Part shown: positions 56,277-64,000 of the stretch, in pieces
Layout of the letters: each line of letters begins with the position of its first letter
Numbering within the stretch: position 1 is the stretch's first letter
DNA from: an uncultured Phocaeicola sp.
GTDB taxonomy: Bacteria > Bacteroidota > Bacteroidia > Bacteroidales > Bacteroidaceae
Reading direction: 5' to 3'
Assembly (NCBI GenBank): GCA_944320855.1
Contig: CALUJF010000001.1
Coordinates: 62,001 to 126,000, forward strand
Length of the DNA: 64,000 nt
Made by a program: the position numbers and the translations under genes
Notes under the pieces: generated by a model
Database searches by the model: none
What the model saw: the letters and a program-made list of their open reading frames with translations, nothing else
Told to the model about the DNA's origin: nothing

Positions 56277-57314
56277 TCAGTTCTTAAGCAATAAATCCTC
56301 GTATTTCACGAGTGCCTGTTTAAACAATTCAATAGCCTTATCCATAGTGCCATAGAATTCTCCGCCGGATGCATTCAGGTGTCCGCCACCATTGAAGAAC
56401 TCTGCCGCAACCTTGTTGCAAGGGAAGTTTCCAACCGAGCGCAACGAAACTTTTATCATATTCTTCTCTGTATCTTCACGCAGGAAGACAGAGAAACATA
56501 TACCTTTCATCTGAAGAGGAATGTTTACGAAACCTTCGGTATCTCCCTTCACATATTGGAATTTCTTCTGTTCGTCCTTGGTTAGCCATATCAGCGCCGA
56601 ACGGAACTGGTGGAATACCTCCATCTTATCGTAAAGCACATAGCCCATCAGGCGCAGACGGCCTTCGGAATATGTATTGAACACCTTGCGGTAGATATCA
56701 TCCTTGTCAATACCTTTTGAAAGGAGTTCACTTATGATGAAGTATATTTCACGGTCGTTAGAATTGTATGTAAATCCGCCCGTATCCGTCATCATTCCGG
56801 TGTAAATACACTGTGCACCTTCGTATGTAATATCGTCAAAACATCCAAGACGGCATATCAGTCGGAAAACAAGTTCAGATGTAGAAGAAATATTAGGATG
56901 CGAAATTGTAACCTTACAGAAAGGCTCCGGATTAAGATGATGGTCTATCATTACCTTGCGTGCCTGCGATTCAGCCACCGGTTTTGCCACAGCGTCAATT
57001 CTTGACAAAGCATTGAAGTCAAGACAGCATATCACGTCTGCCTCAGCTATAAGTTTGTCGGCAAACTCGGCATACTTGTCATATCTTATTATATCCTTTG
57101 CTCCCGGCATCCACTGCAGGAACTCAGGAAAAGCATTCGGAACTATCACATGCACGTTTTTCTCCATCCCCTGCAGGAAATGGCACAATCCCAACGATGA
57201 ACCGAGAGCGTCACCGTCAGGCGAAACATGTGTTACTATAACTATTTTGTCAGCCTTTTCGAAATAGGTTTCTACCTTATCTATATTCGCTTGTAAGATA
57301 ATCTTTGACAGCAT
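56277..57314 (-). CDS. nrnA: DHH-family phosphoesterase (NrnA-like oligoribonuclease/pAp phosphatase)
   Basis: DHH-domain motifs: VTHVSPDGDALGSSLG, ICCLDFNALSRID, and KVMIDHHLNPEPF, whose DHH binds the metal pair. The DHHA1 end carries FFNGGGHLNASGG. Its 345 residues fit NrnA, which degrades nanoRNA and removes phosphate from pAp, in the cytoplasm. It is a single gene with its own -7 element, between glmM and comEC. Confidence 0.88.
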   Translation of the reverse strand: MLSKIILQANIDKVETYFEKADKIVIVTHVSPDGDALGSSLGLCHFLQGMEKNVHVIVPNAFPEFLQWMPGAKDIIRYDKYAEFADKLIAEADVICCLDFNALSRIDAVAKPVAESQARKVMIDHHLNPEPFCKVTISHPNISSTSELVFRLICRLGCFDDITYEGAQCIYTGMMTDTGGFTYNSNDREIYFIISELLSKGIDKDDIYRKVFNTYSEGRLRLMGYVLYDKMEVFHQFRSALIWLTKDEQKKFQYVKGDTEGFVNIPLQMKGICFSVFLREDTEKNMIKVSLRSVGNFPCNKVAAEFFNGGGHLNASGGEFYGTMDKAIELFKQALVKYEDLLLKN

Positions 57315-57340
57315 ATTTGATTGTTTGTGTTAAATTGTTG

Positions 57341-57349
57341 GCAAATGTA
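57341..57349 (-). promoter_or_regulatory. -7 element of the nrnA-like gene
   Basis: The minus strand reads TACATTTGC, a full TAnnTTTGC match, 27 bp before the start codon. Confidence 0.55.
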
Positions 57350-57364
57350 CTCTTTTTTTTCTAT

Positions 57365-59350
57365 TTACAGAAGTATTCTAAAAGAAGCTTGAGAGGATTT
57401 TTCTGTGTATCTTATGTTCAGCTTCTCACATTCGCCTTTCAGAAACTCCCGATACCTTTCGCTCACGGTTTCATCTATAATCACATTCCTTATATCAAAC
57501 AGTCCGGACAGCCCTGTAATACTACCACTGAAGCCCCTGCTTATATACACATAATCCAAAGTGGCAAGTTTTGTCTTTCCGGTAAGACGGACATCTTTCC
57601 AATGCGGAGATTTCATTATCCCTATCCTGATTCCGTTTATCTCATGAAGTCCGTTTTCCGATGCAAGGACTTCAAGCTCCCTGTTATTTCTTATATATAA
57701 ATCGGAACGGGCAAGAAACAGCGATGGAGCATCTTCTGTACGGATTTTATAAACCTCAACCACTATTATCAGACAAGATACAGAAAGAATACCTATAAGA
57801 CCCAGAGAAGATTTCTTTTTAAGAAAGACATACAGCAGACATAAAAGGACAAAGGCAAACAACACCTGAATCTGATTGAAATAGAGTGAGGTTATCTGCG
57901 CTCCCTCCAGACTATGAACAAACTGCATTGAACCGTTAAGAATCTTTGTCACCGCTTCTAAAAGCCATATACACAAATCTCCTACCACAGGAATAAATGA
58001 ACAGACAAGAGAAGCTATCGTAAGCGACAGTATGCAAGAAGCCAAAACACCGACTACAAGATTTGCCATCAGGAAATATGTAGGGAAAGTACCGAAATAA
58101 TATAATATAAGAGGTAAGGTACCAAGCTGAGCTGCCAATGAAACAGACATTGCATTCCATATATAATGTACAAGCCTGTTACTGCTCTTTATCCATCCGG
58201 AAATGACCGGATAAAAAAGAATGATGGAAAGTACTGCCACGAACGACAACTGAAAACTTATATCGAAAAGATACATAGGATTGTAAAGCAGCATTATGAA
58301 TGCGGTTAGCGACAGAGAAAAGAATCCGCAAAAACCGTTCTCCACCACTACAGAGGCTACAAGATAAAGCGTACACATAGTCACTGCCCTGACCACAGAA
58401 GGACTCAGCCCGGATATAAAAGCAAATATCCACAAAGCCACTGCAACAACTACAGACTGGATTGCTTTACCACCCTTCAGTTTCCTCAAAGGCCACAACA
58501 GAAAATAAAGAATACAAGACAATATACCGACATGCAACCCCGACAAAGCCAGTACATGACTCGTTCCTGCCCCACTGTAGACAGCTTTCAGTTCCGGTGT
58601 GAGCTCGCTCTTGTCGCCTATTGTCAATGCAGAAACCACAGCTAATTCATCTTCATCCATATCCCAACTTCTGAACATGGCGGAAACCGCATCTCTACAT
58701 CTTAAAGCCATATGCTTTAATGAATTAGGTTCTTCCACTTTGATACCTTTCCAATTACCGGAAAAAGCCAAAGCCGTACCCGATATTCCTTTGTTGAAAA
58801 GATATCCGGCATAATCGAAGCCCATAAACTCTATATCCGAAACAGGTCGGGAAATAGAAGTATGAAATACTATTTTATCACCACATCGTGGAATATAGGA
58901 TAATGAATCCGGAATAAAATATAAAAGGATATTACGATTGACATAATGCCGTCCAATACTATCTGAGGCAGATGGAATACAGTATTCAACCTTCACCTCC
59001 GAACACAAAGTCTTACCCTTCACTTCCGGAGTAGCCTCTACTACCCCGTAATAGCATAAAGACCTCTCATGCCACTCATATGCTATACTGTTTTTCTTCT
59101 GAATAATCAGCATTCCGCCAAGCAGAAAGAAACAGACAGAGGCTATAATTCCTAAAAAATAATTCAGAGTGAATTTTCTGAATTTAATCACAGTCGACAT
59201 AAATAACGGCAAGACAGATACACAAATAATAATAAGTAAAGACCATACAGATACGTCCGGCAGAAATCTGTCGAAGAAAAAAATTCCGGCTGCCATGAAA
59301 ACTGCCAACCGGAATAATGGATAACTCACCAAATAGGACTTTTTCTCCAA
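57365..59350 (-). CDS. comEC: ComEC/Rec2-family DNA uptake channel protein
   Basis: The N-terminal membrane helices and an OB-like domain (YYGVVEATPEVKGKTLCSEVKVEYC) precede the Competence domain (HVLALSGLHVGILSCILYFL; FISGLSPSVVRAVTMCTLYLV; DISFQLSFVAVLSII) with about ten membrane segments. ComEC carries single-stranded DNA across the inner membrane. The usual C-terminal metallo-beta-lactamase domain is absent; the last 130 residues lack HxHxDH. The only start near the first helix is TTG at 59350, 9 bp after the rpe stop. Confidence 0.9.
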   Translation of the reverse strand: MEKKSYLVSYPLFRLAVFMAAGIFFFDRFLPDVSVWSLLIIICVSVLPLFMSTVIKFRKFTLNYFLGIIASVCFFLLGGMLIIQKKNSIAYEWHERSLCYYGVVEATPEVKGKTLCSEVKVEYCIPSASDSIGRHYVNRNILLYFIPDSLSYIPRCGDKIVFHTSISRPVSDIEFMGFDYAGYLFNKGISGTALAFSGNWKGIKVEEPNSLKHMALRCRDAVSAMFRSWDMDEDELAVVSALTIGDKSELTPELKAVYSGAGTSHVLALSGLHVGILSCILYFLLWPLRKLKGGKAIQSVVVAVALWIFAFISGLSPSVVRAVTMCTLYLVASVVVENGFCGFFSLSLTAFIMLLYNPMYLFDISFQLSFVAVLSIILFYPVISGWIKSSNRLVHYIWNAMSVSLAAQLGTLPLILYYFGTFPTYFLMANLVVGVLASCILSLTIASLVCSFIPVVGDLCIWLLEAVTKILNGSMQFVHSLEGAQITSLYFNQIQVLFAFVLLCLLYVFLKKKSSLGLIGILSVSCLIIVVEVYKIRTEDAPSLFLARSDLYIRNNRELEVLASENGLHEINGIRIGIMKSPHWKDVRLTGKTKLATLDYVYISRGFSGSITGLSGLFDIRNVIIDETVSERYREFLKGECEKLNIRYTEKSSQASFRILL

Positions 59351-59359
59351 TCTGAGTAA

Positions 59360-60013
59360 TTATAAGTTTTTCATTTTATGAATCATGTCTATCATATCCG
59401 GAGCCTTGAAAATGGCATTTCCTGCCACAAGAACATCAGCACCTGCATCAAGAAGCTGTTTACCGGTCTCCAGATTTACACCGCCATCGACTTCTATCAG
59501 CGCGTTGGAACCGGTTTCTTCGATAAGTTTCTTCAACTGGCGAACCTTGTTCAAAGTGTTTGGGATGAATTTCTGTCCGCCGAAACCCGGGTTTACACTC
59601 ATCAGAAGTACCATATCAAGGTCGGCAATGATATCACTCAATACAGCAACCGGAGTAGCCGGATTAAGTGTGACGCCGGCTTTCATGCCGTTATCCTTAA
59701 TCATTTGCACCACGCGATGCAGATGCGGACAAGTTTCATAGTGTACATTCATCATCATTGAGCCTAAAGCCTTTACTTCCTTTATAAACTTTTCAGGCTG
59801 TACAATCATAAGATGAACATCAAGAGGCTTGTTGCAAAGCTTGGCCACATACTCCAGTACCGGAAATCCGAATGAAATATTAGGTACGAACACACCGTCC
59901 ATAATATCTATATGCAACCAGTCCGCCTCACTGCGGTTAATCTTGTCCAAATCATCTTTCAGACAACCGAAATCGGCCGACAGCAAAGATGGAGAAATCA
60001 AAACTTTATTCAT
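59360..60013 (-). CDS. rpe: Ribulose-phosphate 3-epimerase
   Basis: TIM-barrel epimerase of 217 residues: ISPSLLSADFGCLKDDLD, the metal-binding HIDIMDGVFVPNISFG, DVHLMIVQPEKF, LLMSVNPGFGGQKFIP, and the catalytic Asp in ALIEVDGGVNLETG. It interconverts ribulose- and xylulose-5-phosphate, a step that xylose released by the upstream xylan genes also needs. It is transcribed with comEC. Confidence 0.97.
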   Translation of the reverse strand: MNKVLISPSLLSADFGCLKDDLDKINRSEADWLHIDIMDGVFVPNISFGFPVLEYVAKLCNKPLDVHLMIVQPEKFIKEVKALGSMMMNVHYETCPHLHRVVQMIKDNGMKAGVTLNPATPVAVLSDIIADLDMVLLMSVNPGFGGQKFIPNTLNKVRQLKKLIEETGSNALIEVDGGVNLETGKQLLDAGADVLVAGNAIFKAPDMIDMIHKMKNL

Positions 60014-60043
60014 TTCAGAACTGTTATAATATTAGTATAAGAA

Positions 60044-60051
60044 CAAAGATA
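60044..60051 (-). promoter_or_regulatory. -7 element of rpe-comEC
   Basis: The minus strand reads TATCTTTG, a TAnnTTTG match, 30 bp before the rpe start. Confidence 0.58.
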
Positions 60052-60087
60052 TGAATTCTTTTCCGAAATTAAAAATCAATATTCTTC

Positions 60088-60307
60088 GAATGTTATTATA
60101 ACAGCATTCTAATGGTATTCGAACAGCATTTAAACAGTGATTAAATACTGTTTAAATTGAATTTAGAAAAACATTAATGAACGGTCGGCGAACATGCAGT
60201 GAACAGCCAATGAACACAAAATAAACTTGACAATCATAAAAAATGCAGTGAGCATGAAACAATCTGTACATTCATTCCATGTTCACTGCATGTTCATCAG
60301 GCGTTCA
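60088..60307. repeat. Two facing arrays of degenerate 11-bp-period repeats
   Basis: On the plus strand, units starting at 60088, 60099, 60110, 60121, 60132, 60143, 60154 and 60165 follow a loose GAACAGCATTT pattern. After a 3-base shift, units at 60179, 60190, 60201 and 60212 each begin GAAC. In the right part the same core appears on the other strand: TTCA ends units at 60274, 60285, 60296 and 60307, again exactly 11 apart. The two arrays face each other around 60240-60265. They fill the 310-bp gap 60014-60323, which has no gene. Confidence 0.7.
60243..60292 (-). terminator. Terminator after the barrel gene, embedded in the repeat arrays
   Basis: ATGCAGTGAGCATG (60243-60256) pairs with CATGTTCACTGCAT (60279-60292) with one mismatch. 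On the minus strand ATTTTTTATG follows. The right arm can also pair with GAACATGCAGTGAACA at 60190-60205. Confidence 0.65.
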
Positions 60308-60323
60308 GCGAATAGCCATATCA

Positions 60324-61637
60324 CTATTTCCCAAGATTAAATCTGAGTCCTAACTGAAGATTAAAATTGAAAGGTTTATCCTTTCTTATTGTAAGAACAT
60401 CTGTATTATCATCGAAATAGTATATCATACCCGGTTCCAGATACAGACTCAGCAACTTATTGAAGTTTGCCTGCAAACCGACAGATGCAAGTACTGAAAA
60501 CTGCAACGGTTTTACATTCAAATCCTCACTGAAATAACTCTTTCTATTATTCTCATCTACAGTAACTCTGTCCAAAGAGCCGGAAACGCATTTTTCCATC
60601 ATACCTCCGGCAGAGGCATAGAAAGAAAAGATACTGTTGCTCCATACAGAACGCTGCACTTTCAAAGGAATACCTACATAATGAAGCTTCTGCTCATCTT
60701 CTATATAAGATTTTGCCCCCGAACGGAGTTCCGAATAAAGATAAGTATAGTTAAGTCCTGTTTCCAAAGCCCAGTTTTCACTTAATCCCCATTTCACAGA
60801 TGCTCCTACTGTAACAGGTACATGGTGTTTTATGTCTGTATATGTTTCCTTATTAATATTATTGGACAACATCTGAGTGTAAGAAGCTGTTGCATCCGAA
60901 ATCTCGCCAACTACCACATTTGCACTTGACAGAGTCTTAGTAGACATTCCCAATCTTGACATACCGCTAAAACTACTTGACGAAGAGTACGGAATATTAC
61001 CTGTAGTAACACCTATCTGCATTTTACTGCGCTTCTTTCCGTCATCGGCCATAGCCAGGTATGAAGCATTGCGTCGTACTGTTTCCCTATCGGTTTTCAT
61101 CATATTAATCCTCTTCTCCTTAGCCGAGTAACTATCTTCCTCCTTAATCTCCGAAGCTGAGGTTTCCTGCTTTTCATCGTTTGTCACTACCACAGGATTA
61201 TTGTCAGCTATTGCAACAGGCTTGTTTTCTTCTATGGTATTGACATTCGGTTTATCCTCATCATAAACTTTGGCTGATACGGCAGACAGAAGTTTGTCAT
61301 TCTTCGGTTCCTGAACAGCAGGCTTTACATCTTCCGGTATAACGTCTTTAGGTGTATCCTTTAGTTCTGTATAGTCTATAGCAGAAGTTTCAGCAATAGA
61401 AAGATTAGATTCTTTCAGCGAAGGTTCTGATGTCCAATAGAATAATGACAGAGTAGAAACAGCCAGAACTACAGCAGCCGCAGCAGCTACAGAGGTCCAT
61501 TTCCTCCACATCGGGATTAATTTAGGTCTGGAGATATCAGCATCTATTTTCTCCCATAGGTCAGCAGGGAGAGGTTCCGAATAGTTCTCCATCCGGCTAC
61601 GAATATCTTTTATCCATTTTTCGTTCATTTCATTCAT
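60324..61637 (-). CDS. Anti-sigma-like protein fused to an outer-membrane beta-barrel domain
   Basis: The first 45 residues are polar and helical (EKWIKDIRSRMENYSEPLP; DLWEKIDADI), like the cytoplasmic end of an anti-sigma factor. One membrane helix follows (SVAAAAAVVLAVSTLSLFYW, 49-68), then about 130 polar residues rich in Glu/Lys/Pro, and from about 195 an outer-membrane-barrel-like domain (GVTTGNIPYSSSSSFSGM; WGLSENWALETGLNYTYLY; LQLGLRFNLG at the end). Its start overlaps the sigma-factor stop by 4 bases. It could link the inner and outer membranes and hold the sigma factor inactive. This is inferred from layout. Confidence 0.78.
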   Translation of the reverse strand: MNEMNEKWIKDIRSRMENYSEPLPADLWEKIDADISRPKLIPMWRKWTSVAAAAAVVLAVSTLSLFYWTSEPSLKESNLSIAETSAIDYTELKDTPKDVIPEDVKPAVQEPKNDKLLSAVSAKVYDEDKPNVNTIEENKPVAIADNNPVVVTNDEKQETSASEIKEEDSYSAKEKRINMMKTDRETVRRNASYLAMADDGKKRSKMQIGVTTGNIPYSSSSSFSGMSRLGMSTKTLSSANVVVGEISDATASYTQMLSNNINKETYTDIKHHVPVTVGASVKWGLSENWALETGLNYTYLYSELRSGAKSYIEDEQKLHYVGIPLKVQRSVWSNSIFSFYASAGGMMEKCVSGSLDRVTVDENNRKSYFSEDLNVKPLQFSVLASVGLQANFNKLLSLYLEPGMIYYFDDNTDVLTIRKDKPFNFNLQLGLRFNLGK

Positions 61638-62179
61638 ATACTCTTCCTGTATTCATTTATTTTTTTCATTAATAGTGTCTTTGCCCTATAAAACTGCGAC
61701 GACGAAGTATGTTCCGATATACCTAACATAGAGGCTATTTCCTTGTGACTTTTCTCTTCAAAAACAAAGAGGTTGAATACCGTTCTGTATCCGTCAGGCA
61801 GTTCCCGAATCATCCTCATCAGTTCCTTGTTCGGAATATTGTTCACCTCGCCATCATCATCCAACTGCGTATCCGGCAATTGTTCCACCAACGTTTCCTG
61901 CTGCATCTGCATGTTTTTCTTTCTCAGATATCCTAACGCCTCATTCACCATTACCCTAAAAAGCCATGCCTTGAGCGAACCGTCACCAAGATATTTAAAT
62001 TGTCCTATCGACTGATAAATCTTTATCATACCGTCATGAAACACATCCTGCGATGTATCCCTGTCACCTATATACCGAAGACATATAGCGAACAACTGAC
62101 CGCCATAAACCTCATAGAGCCTTTTCCTGGCATCCGGGTCAGCCTCCGCACATTTTAAAGACATTTCTTCTTCAGTCAT
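61634..62179 (-). CDS. ECF-type RNA polymerase sigma factor
   Basis: The 181-residue sigma-70 protein has region 2 (LFAICLRYIGDRDTSQDVFHDGMIKIYQ) and region 4 (LPDGYRTVFNLFVFEEKSHKEIASMLGISEHTSSSQFYRAK, read in parts), with a short linker. It belongs to the ECF group, which is normally kept inactive by a membrane anti-sigma factor; the coupled downstream gene is the obvious candidate. It is divergent from the NigD-like gene, 152 bp away. Confidence 0.93.
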   Translation of the reverse strand: MTEEEMSLKCAEADPDARKRLYEVYGGQLFAICLRYIGDRDTSQDVFHDGMIKIYQSIGQFKYLGDGSLKAWLFRVMVNEALGYLRKKNMQMQQETLVEQLPDTQLDDDGEVNNIPNKELMRMIRELPDGYRTVFNLFVFEEKSHKEIASMLGISEHTSSSQFYRAKTLLMKKINEYRKSI

Positions 62180-62331
62180 ATTGGGGTTTTTGTTCTATAG
62201 TTAAATGAATGGAAAGCAAAAATACTGCATTAACTTGTACTATTTTTTTTATTCCTATTTTTTAACACGTTTTTATGCAGTATCGTAAATTTGATTTCAT
62301 TTTAAAGTCAGAAATTGCAAAAAACACATTT

Positions 62332-63117
62332 ATGAAACTTAATATCAGCACAGTCGGTATAATCTGCATAAGTATCTTAGGAACGATTCTACAGTCATGC
62401 ATAAATAATGATAATTACCCTGAACTGTACTCTACAATGGGTACAGTCAATAATCTGAGCGATTATTCCATAAACTCGGATTTGTATGGCGATGTAATAC
62501 CAAAGAATCCGGACATAATAAGAAGCTTCGATGCTGACAGCGTTGGACAAAGAATACTTGTCAATATAAATTTCCCTGACGCAGAGGATAAGGATTCAAA
62601 GGTAAGCACAGGTAAGGAGGTCACCATATACGATTTATATAAAGTACTGACAAAAAAAGCCGATGACCTGAGATTGAACAATGATGAAGATACTGAAAGT
62701 TTCGGGAATGATGTAATACAGATAACCAATGTAAACATCGGCAACGAACATCTGAACATTGAGTTCAATATTTCCGGCAGTAACGAAACAATCCCCCACC
62801 GTATCAGTCTGCTACTTACTGAAAATACACAGATAGACGATGAGGGACTGTTGGAAGTTGAGCTTCGCCACAATAAAAACTCAGATAATGGCGACAAACT
62901 CTATTGGGGTATAGCGTCATTTACTCTTTCAAGCATACCGGAATACTCTGACACTAATTTCAAAGGTTTCAGAATAAAATATCAGTCTGACACAAATACT
63001 ACATCTGAAACAATCGTCAGACTACAAAACTCAGGCCAGACAAGAATTGTCAGAAGCATGGAATCCTCGCAGGAAATCGGCAACAGGCATTCTCTTTTTG
63101 CCCGCCAGCTGCAGTGA
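62332..63117 (+). CDS. NigD-like lipoprotein
   Basis: The ATG at 62332 puts the signal peptide at the start (GIICISILGTILQSC, lipobox Cys). The following pattern (DNYPELYSTMGTVNNL; DVIPKNPDIIRSFDADSVGQRILVNINF) fits the OB-like N-terminal domain of NigD proteins. The C-terminal part (NIEFNISGSNETIPHRISLLL; VELRHNKNSDNGDKLYWGIASF) fits its beta-sandwich. NigD genes are envelope proteins of Bacteroides without clear function. The 3' end overlaps the fmt gene by 87 bases, tail to tail, with no terminator between. Confidence 0.8.
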   Translation: MKLNISTVGIICISILGTILQSCINNDNYPELYSTMGTVNNLSDYSINSDLYGDVIPKNPDIIRSFDADSVGQRILVNINFPDAEDKDSKVSTGKEVTIYDLYKVLTKKADDLRLNNDEDTESFGNDVIQITNVNIGNEHLNIEFNISGSNETIPHRISLLLTENTQIDDEGLLEVELRHNKNSDNGDKLYWGIASFTLSSIPEYSDTNFKGFRIKYQSDTNTTSETIVRLQNSGQTRIVRSMESSQEIGNRHSLFARQLQ

Positions 63118-64000
63118 CAATACATTGACATAGCCATCTGTCGAAGCTACGTGCAGACAAGTTTTATTGTCAGTCACAATAGTTCCAGGCTTATAATCAT
63201 GGCTACAGAATATCTTCTCTGTTTCAAAAATCTTAAGCATGACCGGAGCTGAATCTCCCTGATGAAGTTCTGTCCATGCTGCCGGATATGGCGATAGTCC
63301 TCTTACGAAGTCATACACTTTCTTCACTCCAGCATTCCAGTCTATACGGCATGTTTCCTTGAAAATCTTCGGTGCCGGACGCAATTCGTCTACTTTTACA
63401 AGCTCTTCCTGAGGAGTAGTCTTAACGTTTCCTTCAAGAATGGCATCTACAGTCTTGAGCACCAAATCTCCTCCAAGCATCATAAGCTTGTCATATACCA
63501 CTTCCACATTGTCCGTATCGGCAATAGGTACTCTTACCTGGTCGATAATCTCACCAGTATCTATCTCATGTTTCAGGAAAAATGTTGTTATACCTGTTTC
63601 TGTATCACCGTTTATCACTGCCCAGTTTATAGGAGCCGCACCTCTGTACTGCGGCAATAACGATGCATGCAGGTTGAATGTACCCATAGGAGGCATATTC
63701 CAAACCACTTCAGGCAACATTCTGAAAGCAACCACAATCTGCAAATCTGCCTTCAGCGAACGAAGTTCTTCTACGAAAGCCTCATCCTTAAGCCTTTCCG
63801 GCTGCAAAACCTTCAATCCCTGCGATACGGCATACTGCTTTACCGGACTTGGCTGAAGGACACTGCCATGACGTCCCATAGGTTTGTCAGGCATGGTTAT
63901 TACTGCCACTATATTATATCCACCTTCCACGAGTCTGCGCAAACTCTCAACTGCAAACTCAGGTGTACCCATATAAACGATACGCAAATCTTTCTTTTCC
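63031..64000 (-). CDS. fmt: Methionyl-tRNA formyltransferase, start just beyond the window
   Basis: The formyl-transfer core is complete: IVYMGTPEFAVESL, the catalytic region NLHASLLPQYRGAAPINWAVINGD (read in parts), and TFFLKHEIDTGEII. The C-terminal anticodon-side domain ends GKKRMPVADFLRGF. The frame stays open to the window edge as EKKDL before RIVYMG, so the usual ATG is probably 1-2 bases outside. An internal TTG at 63987 is not a credible start. It formylates initiator Met-tRNA using 10-formyl-tetrahydrofolate. Confidence 0.96.
   Translation of the reverse strand, partial: EKKDLRIVYMGTPEFAVESLRRLVEGGYNIVAVITMPDKPMGRHGSVLQPSPVKQYAVSQGLKVLQPERLKDEAFVEELRSLKADLQIVVAFRMLPEVVWNMPPMGTFNLHASLLPQYRGAAPINWAVINGDTETGITTFFLKHEIDTGEIIDQVRVPIADTDNVEVVYDKLMMLGGDLVLKTVDAILEGNVKTTPQEELVKVDELRPAPKIFKETCRIDWNAGVKKVYDFVRGLSPYPAAWTELHQGDSAPVMLKIFETEKIFCSHDYKPGTIVTDNKTCLHVASTDGYVNVLSLQLAGKKRMPVADFLRGFHASDNSCLA

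Overview
The window looks like chromosome from a gut Bacteroidales bacterium, most likely of the Bacteroides/Phocaeicola lineage. The support is: SusC/SusD pairs, a hybrid two-component regulator with an AraC-type output, GH115/GH67/GH10/GH43 xylanolytic genes, an LpxC-FabZ fusion, the RprXY pair, a NigD-like lipoprotein, and many promoters of the Bacteroides type (TTTG, 19-20 bp, TAnnTTTGC).

Positions 1-23,300 are a glucuronoxylan utilisation region. It starts with the C-terminal end of a hybrid two-component regulator, which faces a GH43/GH115 pair. A minus-strand surface operon follows (SusC, SusD, glycan-binding protein, GH10 with an inserted binding module), whose SusC gene is split by one in-frame TGA. 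Next come a divergent GH35-like gene and a second minus-strand operon (acetylesterase, GPH sugar transporter, GH10, GH43, GH67). Together they would cut xylan at the surface, import the oligosaccharides, remove acetyl and (methyl)glucuronosyl groups, and take up xylo-oligosaccharides into the cell. The leaders of both minus-strand operons carry copies of AATGTTACA at 21-bp spacing, a good candidate for the binding site of the AraC-type regulator.

Positions 23,600-42,100 are mostly core genes: purM, prfA, pyrF, the lipid A cluster lpxD-lpxC/fabZ-lpxA, a pRiA4b ORF-3-like gene, miaA, a GT2 transferase, mtaB, a tiny cysteine-rich lipoprotein, rpsF-rpsR-rplI, a MarR regulator with a 58-residue membrane protein, rprX-rprY, and fusA2, an EF-G paralogue whose catalytic histidine is replaced by serine.

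Positions 42,400-48,700 hold a SusC/SusD pair joined to a calcineurin-like phosphoesterase, with no glycosidase. hemW follows. Positions 50,048-53,703 are a four-gene envelope operon of unknown role (small lipoprotein, PD40 propeller lipoprotein, PEGA-domain outer-membrane protein, lipoprotein with a FISUMP-like end). Just upstream is a candidate stand-alone structured RNA with its own promoter and terminator.

Positions 54,000-64,000 hold glmM, a DUF4827 lipoprotein, an NrnA-like phosphoesterase, comEC, rpe, an ECF sigma factor overlapping an anti-sigma/outer-membrane-barrel hybrid, a NigD-like lipoprotein, and fmt, which is cut by the window edge. The rpe-barrel gap contains two facing arrays of 11-bp-period repeats. 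I saw no tRNA, rRNA, CRISPR array, insertion sequence or phage gene.
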